Shown piece by piece: positions 31,144 to 38,393 of a stretch of 64,000 nt of DNA. Location of the stretch: assembly GCA_024998625.1 (NCBI GenBank), contig JACOEL010000016.1, positions 1 through 64,000 on the forward strand, read 5' to 3'. Both the position numbers and the translations under genes were made by a program. The notes under the pieces were generated by a model that saw only the letters and a program-made list of their open reading frames with translations, ran no database searches and was not told the DNA's origin. Position 1 is the first letter of the stretch. Every line of letters begins with the position of its first letter. Source of the stretch: Nitrospira sp. Its GTDB lineage: Bacteria > Nitrospirota > Nitrospiria > Nitrospirales > Nitrospiraceae.

Positions 31144-31715
31144 CGAAGGCGCTCCTGTTGGGCGAGCAGGGCCGAGACGGCCACGGCCCGCTGAATGACA
31201 TCGCGCAGTTCGCGGCGGATGCGCGCGGCTTCTTTCGGCGTGATCTCGCCGTCAGAGGCCGCATCTTCGACTGCGCCGGCCGCTTCGCCGAACTCCTGGG
31301 CGATCCGGATGACGCCGCTGCGCAATTCCGTCGAGAGATCCTCGGTCATGCCCACACAGATGGGCGTGAGGACGCAGCCGACGGATTCAGCCAGGACGTC
31401 GAGGGCGTCGATGGAATTCGTGGCGAGACAGAAGGCCGCGAGGGTGTCAGCGGGCGGGCGATGGGCCTCCGCGCTCTCGCTCGTATACTTGTCGAGCATG
31501 TCTTTCGAGACATCCCGGTCGAGCAATTCGCCCATCACCCCCGCGAGCTGAAACCGCGAGAGTGGGCTACGCTTGATGCTGGCGACCATCGCCGCACGGA
31601 TGGCATGCATGATGCCTGCGAGCCGCCCTTCGTCGGACACGGCGCCAGGGAGTGGCAGGGTCATCCAGGCCCCCTGCGGACCTGATGCTGTCTGAGGATT
31701 TTTTGACTTAGACAT
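31140..31715 (-). CDS. Early DNA-binding or regulatory protein upstream of MuA
   Basis: 191 residues. The first part (KSPLSRFQLAGVMGELLDRD, VSKDMLDKYTSESAEAHRPP) resembles a helix-turn-helix that is cut by a loop; the second half is a long helical region (EFGEAAGAVEDAASDGEITP, KEAARIRRELRDVIQRAVAV). The stop overlaps the MuA start by four bases. Seen in several Mu-like phages between Ner and transposase, to my knowledge; exact function unclear, maybe early regulation. Confidence 0.6.
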   Translation of the reverse strand: MSKSKNPQTASGPQGAWMTLPLPGAVSDEGRLAGIMHAIRAAMVASIKRSPLSRFQLAGVMGELLDRDVSKDMLDKYTSESAEAHRPPADTLAAFCLATNSIDALDVLAESVGCVLTPICVGMTEDLSTELRSGVIRIAQEFGEAAGAVEDAASDGEITPKEAARIRRELRDVIQRAVAVSALLAQQERLR

Positions 31716-31981
31716 TGATGGCCTTTCGTGAAGATGCGTAGCATGCGAGCATGGGGAAAGAGTCGTTGCGCCGATACGCAGAATCGCCTACAATCGGACT
31801 CCGACAAGACGAAGAGAGCGGGGGGCGCATGTGGGCACATGCGACGCCCCCCGGTCTCCGCCCACGGCAGACGCCAGCATGTCTGACGCCTGTGGTGTTT
31901 CTGCGTGTGGATTCGGTGAAGAACTGCGGCGAAACACCGCATGCAGACTGGGTGATGTGCCCGATCACCATAATGGTCCTA
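31716..31981. other. Gap with no gene between Ner-like and regulator genes; strong hairpin at 31820-31852
   Basis: No convincing coding frame on either strand. An inverted repeat at 31820-31852 (arms GGGGGGCG plus CATGTG, loop GG, with a 3-nt bulge in the right arm) lacks a following T-run. It may be an operator or a processing signal in the early transcript. Confidence 0.5.
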
Positions 31982-32278
31982 TTAGGAGGCGAGACGTTCG
32001 GGCCAGAGTTGGCCGACATCCACACCCAAGACATTCGCGATCCCCTGCCGGACGTCAGGTCGCTTGGTGAATCCGCGTACGACGTTCGCCACATTGAAGG
32101 CGCTACACGGAATGCCCTGCTGCTGCAGCTGCTCGGCGATGTGCGCGTAGGTCAGCCCGCGCTTCACGATCAGGAGTCGCGCGCGCGAATTGCAAGGCGT
32201 CCAGCTAGCTCGCTGTGGAATTGCCTGTTGTTTCCGCTGCGGTTTTGTTCGCTTTTGTGTTCGCATAAGTTGCAACAT
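31982..32278 (-). CDS. Ner-like / Cro-type early regulator
   Basis: 98 residues, with a second possible ATG at 32266. The core reads LIVKRGLTYAHIAEQLQQQG, AFNVANVVRGFTKRPDVRQG, IANVLGVDVGQLWPERL, a helix-turn-helix of the Ner/Nlp type with the characteristic VLG-x-x-x-x-x-LWPER end. In Mu, Ner is the first early gene and represses both early and repressor promoters. Here it is likewise the first gene left of the operator at 32287-32313. The first 30 residues are basic and could be an extension. Confidence 0.8.
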   Translation of the reverse strand: MLQLMRTQKRTKPQRKQQAIPQRASWTPCNSRARLLIVKRGLTYAHIAEQLQQQGIPCSAFNVANVVRGFTKRPDVRQGIANVLGVDVGQLWPERLAS

Positions 32279-32286
32279 GGTTGGGT

Positions 32287-32317
32287 CATATATGTACTAA
32301 ACGTACATGTATGTCAA
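32287..32317 (-). promoter_or_regulatory. Divergent early promoter with operator palindrome
   Basis: Inverted repeat CATATATGTAC-TAAAC-GTACATGTATG (10 of 11 bases match) at 32287-32313. On the minus strand TTGACA (32312-32317) is a perfect -35; a weaker -10 lies at 32287-32294 with 17-19 bp spacing, so the palindrome sits between the two boxes. On the plus strand TTGCAA/TGTACT (32270-32298) could drive the repressor. Confidence 0.65.
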
Positions 32318-32324
32318 TAGAAAA

Positions 32325-32921
32325 ATGGATCAAAAGTACACTCCCGCACAAGTGCGCGACATTATTGGGCGTTTGCGAACCGCGACAGGCTCACACTCAT
32401 CTCTCGATCTCGCCCGCGCCCTCGATATTGCCCCTACCATCGTCAGCCGAGCCATTCGCGAGAAGCGTGTTCCGGACCTCTGGATCTATAAAGTCGCCGT
32501 ACTGACCGGGCATCGCGTGGAGTGGCTCCGCGACGGCACGGAACCGCGCCATTACGTAGAAGTACTGAAGGATGCGGCGGCGGTGACGGACCACTTGTGG
32601 ACGCTGCAAGGGGAGATCGAACGGCTGGCGACGAGCCCGGAGCAGCGCCTCCGCCTGGTGCATACAGTGCAAGACGCGGCCTCGCTGATTCAGTCCGTGG
32701 CGGTGTCCGAAGCGGCCGCGCAGTACCAGGTGCATGGGGAGAACCAGGCGGAATTGTCAGCGCTCGACGCGGAGGGGAAGGCCACGGTCCACCGGCTGAT
32801 CCAGGCGCTGCTGCATGGCGATCAGCAGATCAAGACGCACCTGATCGGGCAGCTCAAAATCATTGAAGACGCCGTCGTGGCGCGGAAGAAAAAGGATCAG
32901 CCGACCTCGCACGCGGAGTGA
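32325..32921 (+). CDS. Lysogeny repressor (Mu c-like)
   Basis: 198 residues from the ATG at 32325 (MDQKYTPAQVRDIIGRLRTA). An ATG at 32307 lies inside the operator and is less likely. Helix-turn-helix: SSLDLARALDIAPTIVSRAI. The rest is helical, with DAASLIQSVAVSEAAAQYQV and a charged C-terminus, giving an all-helical regulator with no evident LexA-type peptidase, so induction is probably not by RecA-driven self-cleavage. It is divergent from Ner and separated by one operator, the classical phage switch. No ribosome site is visible; translation may be leaderless. Confidence 0.75.
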   Translation: MDQKYTPAQVRDIIGRLRTATGSHSSLDLARALDIAPTIVSRAIREKRVPDLWIYKVAVLTGHRVEWLRDGTEPRHYVEVLKDAAAVTDHLWTLQGEIERLATSPEQRLRLVHTVQDAASLIQSVAVSEAAAQYQVHGENQAELSALDAEGKATVHRLIQALLHGDQQIKTHLIGQLKIIEDAVVARKKKDQPTSHAE

Positions 32922-32923
32922 TC

Positions 32924-33166
32924 ATGCCGACGTTTCCGTTCCTCGAAACGGTCTGTCAGTTACGGAATGAGGAATGGGCTGTGCTGTGGCGGGTGGGGCA
33001 ACTGCTCGCGCTGGGGGATCGGGACCTCTCGGCGAACCTGGTCTCGACGGTCGATATTTTAGAGACGGTGAAAGAATCGCGCGGCTTGACAGCCGCCCGG
33101 AGTCGGCGTATCAAGGGAGTTCGTCTGCTGAAAGATGGGACGCTGGAGATTCTCTATCGCGACTAG
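32924..33166 (+). CDS. Small protein downstream of repressor
   Basis: 80 residues from the ATG at 32924 (GGAGTGATC upstream). Sequence FPFLETVCQLRNEEWAVLWR, LALGDRDLSANLVSTVDILE has no known domain. It begins 3 bases after the repressor stop, so it is part of the lysogenic transcript. Unknown. Confidence 0.55.
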   Translation: MPTFPFLETVCQLRNEEWAVLWRVGQLLALGDRDLSANLVSTVDILETVKESRGLTAARSRRIKGVRLLKDGTLEILYRD

Positions 33167-33182
33167 GGGAGGACGTCATGTG

Positions 33183-33512
33183 ATGCGGATCGGCCTGCTG
33201 CTGCTCGTCTCGTGGTTCTGTGTCTCTCCACTCGCGCTCTCCGCCGCTGACCAGCCGACCATTCTCACCGAGTCGGCCAGCGGCACGCGGAGCCTCAAGC
33301 CATTCACTGTCGGTGATCGCTGGGAACTCCAGTGGGATTCCAGCGAGGGCCTCATTATCTGGCTCATGACGGCCAAAGGGGAGGCCGTCCAACAATTGGC
33401 CGCCCAACACAAGCCTGGCAAGGGGAGCACGTTCCACCCGACAGGCGGCTCCTATTATTTACGGATCACGTCGTCGGGTGACTGGACGGTGCGGGTCGTG
33501 CAGCTGCCGTGA
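33183..33512 (+). CDS. Secreted 109-residue protein of the lysogenic operon
   Basis: MRIGLLLLVSWFCVSPLALS with AADQ is a Sec signal peptide. The mature domain (KPFTVGDRWELQWDSSEGLI, GKGSTFHPTGGSYYLRITSS, DWTVRVVQLP) is a small beta-sandwich. Its last four bases, GTGA, overlap the GTG start of the nuclease gene, so the two are made together. It might be a partner or inhibitor of the nuclease, or modify the surface. Not recognised. Confidence 0.65.
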   Translation: MRIGLLLLVSWFCVSPLALSAADQPTILTESASGTRSLKPFTVGDRWELQWDSSEGLIIWLMTAKGEAVQQLAAQHKPGKGSTFHPTGGSYYLRITSSGDWTVRVVQLP

Positions 33513-34003
33513 ACTCCCACCTATTATATAGCTGCCTCCTGATCCTGCTCCCGACGGCCGCCTGCGTCGCTCATCCGCTCCATACCTCGCCACTCCATCT
33601 GGCCCGGGAATCGCCGTTCATTGCCGTCACGGTGCACGATTGTTATGATGGCGACACCTGCACCGTGACCCTCTCTGATGGCTCGTTGCCCGCCGTGCTG
33701 GGGGAGCATCTGCCGGTCCGGCTCGCCGGGATCGATACGCCCGAGCGCCACAGCCATTGCGCCGCCGAGCGGGAGCTCGCCCACGCTGCGAGAAATTTCC
33801 TGCGAGAGCGCCTGGCCCGCGCGACTAGAATTGACCTCATCGCCCCGCAACGTGACAAATATTTCCGCCTCCTGGCGACATTGCGAGCCGACGGCCAGGA
33901 CCTCAATGCCGCCCTCCTCACTGCAGGCCTAGCCAAACCATACGCCGGCGGGACCAAATCTCCCTGGTGCCGGGCGGTGATCGCGCCCCCCACACCAGAA
34001 TAG
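33509..34003 (+). CDS. Secreted staphylococcal-nuclease-like (TNase) protein
   Basis: 164 residues, GTG start at 33509. An N-terminal hydrophobic leader (LLYSCLLILLPTAACVAHP) may be a signal or a lipobox (TAAC). The SNase core has HDCYDGDTCTVTL, VRLAGIDTPERH (catalytic Arg and the calcium-binding Asp), and ALLTAGLAKPYAG, matching thermonuclease motifs. It would degrade DNA or RNA outside the cytoplasm. Carried in the repressor operon, it should be expressed during lysogeny and could destroy incoming or extracellular DNA. Typical length for the family. Confidence 0.85.
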   Translation: MNSHLLYSCLLILLPTAACVAHPLHTSPLHLARESPFIAVTVHDCYDGDTCTVTLSDGSLPAVLGEHLPVRLAGIDTPERHSHCAAERELAHAARNFLRERLARATRIDLIAPQRDKYFRLLATLRADGQDLNAALLTAGLAKPYAGGTKSPWCRAVIAPPTPE

Positions 34004-34041
34004 CCCTCAAAAACGCCTATTTACGACCATGATTTTTTCAC

Positions 34042-34071
34042 TTGACATCGCTACGCCACGTAGCATATACT
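34042..34071 (+). promoter_or_regulatory. Strong sigma-70-type promoter with operator between boxes
   Basis: TTGACA (34042-34047) and TATACT (34066-34071) are separated by 18 bp. The spacer holds a perfect inverted repeat GCTACG-CCA-CGTAGC (34050-34064), a likely repressor site. Transcription would start near 34078 and run into the five small genes that follow. Confidence 0.75.
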
Positions 34072-34152
34072 CCCATCATGATGATTGCGCGACAGAGCCA
34101 GCCCAGCGAGCCCGACGGGGCGGCTCTCCACATTTCGGGTGAGGAGCTGAAC

Positions 34153-34443
34153 ATGCGACATGAGATGAGCTACAGTGATGGCAGAGTGTGGGGCGTCCTG
34201 ACCACTGAGCGGGCTGAGTCGAGCCGTAATATCCCGGTGCTCGTGGTGGCAGACGTAGCCTACGGGCCTGCTGATAGTGTGGCAGGGCTCCCTAATGCGG
34301 ATGTGTTTGGCGCGACCACAGCCGCGAGCCTGGTCGCAAACTGGGGCAGCGGCTCGAGGACCAATGATGAGCGGACGGCGGCGGATCGGTTTTGCAGGCA
34401 ATGGATTGACGGCCCGCAGGTATCGGGCGCGATCTATCGATGA
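34153..34443 (+). CDS. Small protein of the L-end operon, unknown
   Basis: 96 residues from the ATG at 34153, chosen for GAGGAG nine bases upstream; an in-frame ATG at 34078 would lie at the transcription start. MSYSDGRVWGVLTTERAESS, NIPVLVVADVAYGPADSVAG has no known domain. First gene of the operon. Confidence 0.5.
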   Translation: MRHEMSYSDGRVWGVLTTERAESSRNIPVLVVADVAYGPADSVAGLPNADVFGATTAASLVANWGSGSRTNDERTAADRFCRQWIDGPQVSGAIYR

Positions 34444-34448
34444 CCCAT

Positions 34449-34481
34449 CCCCTCCCTCTGCGAGCCCGATAGAGGGAGGGG
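34449..34481. other. Perfect 11-bp hairpin between two small genes
   Basis: CCCCTCCCTCT and AGAGGGAGGGG flank an 11-base loop. There is no T-run after it. It lies 26 bases before the next start and may protect or process the mRNA. Confidence 0.55.
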
Positions 34482-34506
34482 CCACCACTCGGGCGAGGAG
34501 AGACAG

Positions 34507-34761
34507 ATGACTATCTATGTGAGCCGGGGATACCCTGACGGTCTGATCCGAGTCCGGGAGATCAACCCAGATCGAGATCATCCAGATAGCTTCTGCTGGC
34601 CAGCGGAGGCAGAGCCTTTTGCCGCCCTCTGCGAGGGGGCTCATGAGATAAGCCGTGAGGTGTTTTTGGCCGCCAGGGATGCCGCGCAAGCCTCGCAGAC
34701 CGCCGCGAGGCGTCAACGAGTAGCGTCCTCCCGCGCATCCTACTCGCGTCATCAGCGATGA
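34507..34761 (+). CDS. Small protein of the L-end operon, unknown
   Basis: 84 residues with a good ribosome site (GAGGAGAG). MTIYVSRGYPDGLIRVREIN, CWPAEAEPFAALCEGAHEIS, then a helical Ala/Arg-rich tail. No known domain. Confidence 0.5.
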   Translation: MTIYVSRGYPDGLIRVREINPDRDHPDSFCWPAEAEPFAALCEGAHEISREVFLAARDAAQASQTAARRQRVASSRASYSRHQR

Positions 34762-34791
34762 TTCTGTACCGATCCACGGAGGGTAAATACT

Positions 34792-35055
34792 ATGGAAACA
34801 ATGCGCAAGAAGCCCCATATCTGCTGTACATGTCACCGAGAGCTAGATCCGAGCAGTGACGCCGTAGTGTACCTAGGGTGGGGTGATCGTCATGACGGTC
34901 ACCCGGGAGTTGGGTGGGTGGCCGCGCTCTGTGCACCCACCCCCGCACAGGTGGCTGGTGGCGGCAGCCCTTGCGTGCAATCGGCGCGGGACTGGGCCGA
35001 TCAGGAAAATATTGATCTCGTACCATCCGACTATGAGGCATGGTGCGGCGAGTGA
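34792..35055 (+). CDS. Small Cys-rich protein of the L-end operon
   Basis: 87 residues, GGAGGG upstream. HICCTCHRELDPSSDAVVYL and further Cys residues (ALCAPTP, SPCVQ, EAWCGE) suggest zinc binding. It overlaps the next gene by 16 bases. Function unknown. Confidence 0.5.
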   Translation: METMRKKPHICCTCHRELDPSSDAVVYLGWGDRHDGHPGVGWVAALCAPTPAQVAGGGSPCVQSARDWADQENIDLVPSDYEAWCGE

Positions 35056-35210
35056 CCCCCCTCTCCACCGAGTATGCGATCCGGGAGGCCGTGACACTCT
35101 TGCGGCTCTCCCGGCGCAATTTCCGGTCCCGGCAGGTGGCCCAGGCCGCCGAACTGCCGGAGCGCTCCCGGATACCTATCGAGGCCACGGCCCGCGTCGA
35201 GGAGCCATGA
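35040..35210 (+). CDS. Short basic protein, 56 residues
   Basis: The frame from the ATG at 35040 (GTG at 35043 or 35052 also possible) reads TPLSTEYAIREAVTLLRLSR then NFRSRQVAQAAELPERSRIP. It ends in ATGA, overlapping the start of the XRE gene. Size and basic helix recall phage excisionase or small DNA-binding proteins, without a firm match. Confidence 0.5.
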   Translation: MVRRVTPLSTEYAIREAVTLLRLSRRNFRSRQVAQAAELPERSRIPIEATARVEEP

Positions 35211-35380
35211 CCCCCACCGATCTCAAAACGCTCCGTTCCGCCCTCGGCCTCTCCCAGCAGGCCCTCGCCGATCGGCTCGGCGTGACCCGCAACACCGTCA
35301 CCCGCTGGGAGATGGGCCTGCACCCAATTCCGCCTCTCGCGGCAAATTTCCTCGCGACCATCCGCACGCCGAAAAAGTAG
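35207..35380 (+). CDS. Small XRE-family helix-turn-helix regulator
   Basis: 57 residues (GAGGAGCC upstream). TPTDLKTLRSALGLSQQALA, DRLGVTRNTVTRWEMGLHPI is a complete XRE helix-turn-helix. As last gene of the operon it could bind the palindrome in the promoter at 34050-34064 and repress its own operon. It lies directly before the transposase-binding end. Confidence 0.75.
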   Translation: MTPTDLKTLRSALGLSQQALADRLGVTRNTVTRWEMGLHPIPPLAANFLATIRTPKK

Positions 35381-35429
35381 CCATCGCCCGGCACAATTCT
35401 TGATGGGATAAAAACTCCATCGCCGAAAC

Positions 35430-35818
35430 CGTCCAAAACTGTGAGACTTGGATTTTCTTATCCACAGGCCAATTTTCATTTTCTCAATCACGTGATAAAC
35501 CGCTCCTGACGCGGCGTTGAAGGGGATTTGAAGGGCTCAGAAACGGCGTGAGAATTGGATGAGACTTGGATTTTGGATCGCGCCCGTAATTCACAGGCTC
35601 GAAAATGGCAATTTCGTGAGGATTCAACAGCACTTAGATGGAAAACCTTCAACCTGGTGATTCTCAAACTACTTGGAGGTTTGCCACGCTTTTTCCCGCC
35701 CCATTCTCAAACTAGATGAAGGTTCCCGCCGACGCAGACCCCCGAAAGCTCTGCACTACCGCAGCATTTCGCATTTTCCCGATTTTTCCAGGATTCTCAA
35801 TCTCCGTGAAGAATTACA
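35430..35818. repeat. Prophage left end with transposase-binding repeats
   Basis: Motif TGAGA(A/C)T occurs six times: three on the minus strand at 35793-35800, 35703-35710 and 35660-35667, and three on the plus strand near 35440, 35548 and 35560. The first three lie about 19, 109 and 152 bp from the proposed end, close to Mu L1, L2 and L3 as I recall them. The end itself (35818) reads TGTAATTCTTCACGGAG inward, similar to the Mu left end. No gene is seen from 35381 to 36033. Confidence 0.75.
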
Positions 35819-36033
35819 CTCGCGCCTGTCGGAGTTGATTCTGGAGGATAGCCTGGTAGAGGAAAGGAGTATGCGCCTCCCCGATGGCCGACGGCGACAT
35901 TTGCATTTTGCAGGCGTCCCGCAGAAGATGGACGCGTCGACGCGAAAATCAGCGCCGGGTGGCGCCGATGAAGTTGTGTAAACTATTGAGTGCCAAGCAT
36001 GGTCTGTTTGTCCTATTCGTCGGAGGTGGTGAG

Positions 36034-37065
36034 GTGTCGATCGGTTATCGTTTTGCAGTCATGAGCGGGATCTTCCTGATCTTATTCTCGTCCGCATGCA
36101 CGACTACCAGGTCTGAATCCGCTCCTGTCGTCGTGAAGCGAACGCAGATGCAGATGGGTACGCTCGTGACCATTACCTCGGTGGCGGCTGATCGCCGGCG
36201 GGCGCAGGATGCGGCATCGGCTGGATTCCAAGAAATCCATCGCTTGGAGGAGCTAATCAGTACTTGGATTGCGGCGAGTGAGCTCTCACGGGCGAATGCT
36301 GCCGCCGGCAGGGACGCCGTCTCGCTCAGCCGCGACACGGTGAAGGTGCTGGAGGCCTCGCTCGAAATGGCCCGGATGACGGAGGGAGGGTTTAATATTC
36401 TCGTCGGCCCGGCGGTTGAGGCTTGGAGTGTTCTCGATCGGCAGACCATTCCATCCGATGCGGTCTTGCAGGCGGTTCGCCCGCTGACGGATTTACGTGA
36501 GCTACATCTGAATGTCGCGGAAGGAACGGTCTATCTGGCCAAGCCTGGAATGCGTGTGGATGTGGGCGGGATCGGCAAAGGCTTTGCCGCGGATATGGCT
36601 GTCGCAGCCATGCAGGAGGCCGGAGCCACTGCAGGGGTCGTGGCCCTCTCGGGGGACATCAGGACCTTCGGCAGACTTCCGGGGGGTATGAAATTTCCCT
36701 TCGGCATCCGGCATCCGCGGCATGAAGAAGCTGTGCTGGCTTTTATTGATCTTCAGGATGAGGCGATTTCGACGGCCGGTGACTATGAACGGTACTTCGA
36801 ACGGGACGGGGTGCGCTATCACCACATTCTTGATCCGATCACGTTGCACCCGGCTCGTGACTGTCAGAGCGTGACCGTCGTTGCCCGTGATGGGATGACA
36901 GCGGACGGCTTGGATACCGGCATCTTTGTGATGGGGCGGGAGCGGGGGCTGGCGTTGGTTGAGCGGTTGCCGGGGGTCGGTGCGGTGATCGTCGATCGTG
37001 ACGGAAAAGTCTGGGTTTCTTCGTATCTCAAGGGGAGGGTGAGGATGAATGATGGTATCGAATGA
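36034..37065 (+). CDS. apbE: FAD:protein FMN transferase, lipoprotein (ApbE)
   Basis: 343 residues from the GTG at 36034, which has GGAGG seven bases upstream and gives the leader MSGIFLILFSSAC with a lipidated Cys. Family motifs: QMQMGTLVTITS, VGPAVEAWSVLDRQ, VDVGGIGKGFAADMA, VALSGDIRTFG, and DGLDTGIFVMGRERGLAL with the metal-binding Asp/Thr. ApbE uses FAD to attach FMN to threonine of flavoproteins such as NqrB/C or RnfG, or of periplasmic redox proteins. It is the first host gene beside the prophage; 215 bp of host DNA separate them. Confidence 0.85.
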   Translation: MSIGYRFAVMSGIFLILFSSACTTTRSESAPVVVKRTQMQMGTLVTITSVAADRRRAQDAASAGFQEIHRLEELISTWIAASELSRANAAAGRDAVSLSRDTVKVLEASLEMARMTEGGFNILVGPAVEAWSVLDRQTIPSDAVLQAVRPLTDLRELHLNVAEGTVYLAKPGMRVDVGGIGKGFAADMAVAAMQEAGATAGVVALSGDIRTFGRLPGGMKFPFGIRHPRHEEAVLAFIDLQDEAISTAGDYERYFERDGVRYHHILDPITLHPARDCQSVTVVARDGMTADGLDTGIFVMGRERGLALVERLPGVGAVIVDRDGKVWVSSYLKGRVRMNDGIE

Positions 37066-37420
37066 TTCCATCCAAGGCGGACGTTCCGGTTGTGTCTTGA
37101 TCCGTGGTTGGCGGTGGAAAGGTATGTGGGCAGGGGTGTCGCTCGGTCTGCTCGTGTTGAGCGCGTGCGGCGGCAGTTCCAAGTATTTTCAGGATGCCGT
37201 CAACGAGGCGACGCAGGAGATGGTCGGGAAACGCTATGGCACACCGCATAAGACACAGGCTGCCGCAGACGGGGGAGAAATCTGGACCTATTTCGAACGC
37301 GGCAGCGGGACGGCAGGCTTCAGCGGACAAGTGCGGGGAGGCGGCTGTCGGGCCTATGTCTTAACGTTCGACAAGCAGGCGGTCTTGAGACGTTCGGAAC
37401 AGCAACCTTGCCAGGGATAA
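37052..37420 (+). CDS. Small lipoprotein of unknown function
   Basis: 122 residues from the ATG at 37052 (GGGAGGGTGAGG upstream), overlapping the apbE end by 14 bases, so the two are one operon. Leader GMWAGVSLGLLVLSAC gives a lipobox. The mature part SSKYFQDAVNEATQEMVGKR, GGEIWTYFERGSGTAGFSGQ and GCRAYVLTFDKQAVLRR looks like a small SmpA/OmlA-like beta fold. Possibly linked to ApbE function. Confidence 0.65.
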   Translation: MVSNDSIQGGRSGCVLIRGWRWKGMWAGVSLGLLVLSACGGSSKYFQDAVNEATQEMVGKRYGTPHKTQAAADGGEIWTYFERGSGTAGFSGQVRGGGCRAYVLTFDKQAVLRRSEQQPCQG

Positions 37421-37430
37421 CTCCTCCGGC

Positions 37431-38393
37431 TTATCGCTCCAGGTAGTAGCCGAGGGGGATTTGCATCGTGACCGAGGGTTTTTCGAGCGGCTGGGACAAG
37501 GTGAGCGGTGAGGCCTGCCGAATGGTTTCCAGTGCGGCTCGATCGAGTGCATCGTGCCCGGAGCTCTTTGCAATTGTGGCTAACGTAATCTGTCCATCTT
37601 CCTGAATCACGATCCGTACGACCACTCGACCTTCCAGGCGATGCAGCCTCGCCGTGAGGGGATATTGTTTCAGCGCTTCAATGCGTTGCAACAAAGGCTC
37701 TGCGAGCCAGCTATAGTCCGGCTTTCGGGTGACGTGACTCAGACTGTTCGATGGAACGAGCGAGGCCACTTGAGCCGGAGCGGCGGGTTGCTCGATGGTG
37801 GGCGGTGGGCTGCTTGTCGCCAAGGACGGTTCTGCAGCGAGAGGTGTTGTTGTCACTGGGGGAAGTGTGGTCTGGGGCTGCGCATGGGCATCAGAGGGTG
37901 TCTCTACGTCCGCTGATGTTGCATGGAGTGTGGGCTGTGGCTCAATTTGCCTCTCCTGGGGTTCGGGAAGAGGTACTGCAGTAATGTGGTCAAGCGGCTG
38001 TCGTGGCTCCCGTTTCAGTGGGGCAGGGACCGACTCGACAATGTGATGCATATCCGTCGGCACGGAGGCCGGGGTAGTTTCCGTCATGGTCGGAGGTGTT
38101 GCTTCAACTAGGGAACGAACCGATGTCGCCGGAGCGGTACGCTGCGCAGGTTTGAAAGCCTTTGCAGCCGGTGTTTGTGTATCGGGTGTTGCCGGGGGAT
38201 TCGTCGCCGGAGGTTGGGAAGCGACGACCGTGACATCCCATTGAAAGGATGAGGATGGAGGGGCCAGACCGATCTTGGCGACGAAGAGTCCGGCCAGGAG
38301 AATGGCGCTGCCGTGCAGGCAGAGCGAGATGATCCACCCGCTCGCATGGAAACGGATGAAGGGGGCCGATATGCCGGGCTGGCGGGCCGTCAC
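37431..38393 (-). CDS. tonB: TonB energy transducer
   Basis: 320 residues. One N-terminal membrane anchor (residues 19-41), a long Pro/Thr-rich periplasmic linker (about 50-230), and a C-terminal TonB domain: LKQYPLTARLHRLEGRVVVR, IVIQEDGQITLATIAKSSGH, DALDRAALETIRQ, with YxP-like start and the conserved G-x-V-x-V strand. Together with ExbD and ExbB, encoded upstream with 4- and 17-base overlaps, it powers outer-membrane receptors. No receptor gene is visible in the window. Confidence 0.9.
   Translation of the reverse strand: MTARQPGISAPFIRFHASGWIISLCLHGSAILLAGLFVAKIGLAPPSSSFQWDVTVVASQPPATNPPATPDTQTPAAKAFKPAQRTAPATSVRSLVEATPPTMTETTPASVPTDMHHIVESVPAPLKREPRQPLDHITAVPLPEPQERQIEPQPTLHATSADVETPSDAHAQPQTTLPPVTTTPLAAEPSLATSSPPPTIEQPAAPAQVASLVPSNSLSHVTRKPDYSWLAEPLLQRIEALKQYPLTARLHRLEGRVVVRIVIQEDGQITLATIAKSSGHDALDRAALETIRQASPLTLSQPLEKPSVTMQIPLGYYLER

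Larger units (their letters stand above)
1..35818 (-). mobile_element. Mu-like transposable prophage, partial (right end lies outside the window)
   Basis: The gene order from right to left is repressor, Ner-like protein, MuA, MuB, Gam, GemA/gp16, lysis genes, gp27, gp28, portal, gpF, capsid and tail, which is the Mu order. The lytic genes are on the minus strand and the repressor arm is on the plus strand. The L end is placed at 35818 because the complementary strand there starts TGTAATTCTTCACGGAG, resembling the Mu left end, and has motif copies at Mu-like spacing. The right end and the 5-bp target duplication cannot be checked here. Every module expected up to the tape measure is intact, so the element may be functional. 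Confidence 0.9.

Noticed and set aside
30061-31194. Plus-strand frame of 377 codons opposite MuA
   Set aside because: MuA has complete catalytic residues in the other strand; the shadow has no recognisable protein features.
31661-31942. Minus-strand frame of 93 codons between Ner and the next regulator
   Set aside because: Overlaps the start of the 31140 gene, has Cys/Arg/His-rich antisense-like composition and contains the hairpin.
31751-32320. Plus-strand frame of 189 codons opposite the Ner-like gene
   Set aside because: Covers the operator and the Ner gene in antisense; no ribosome site.
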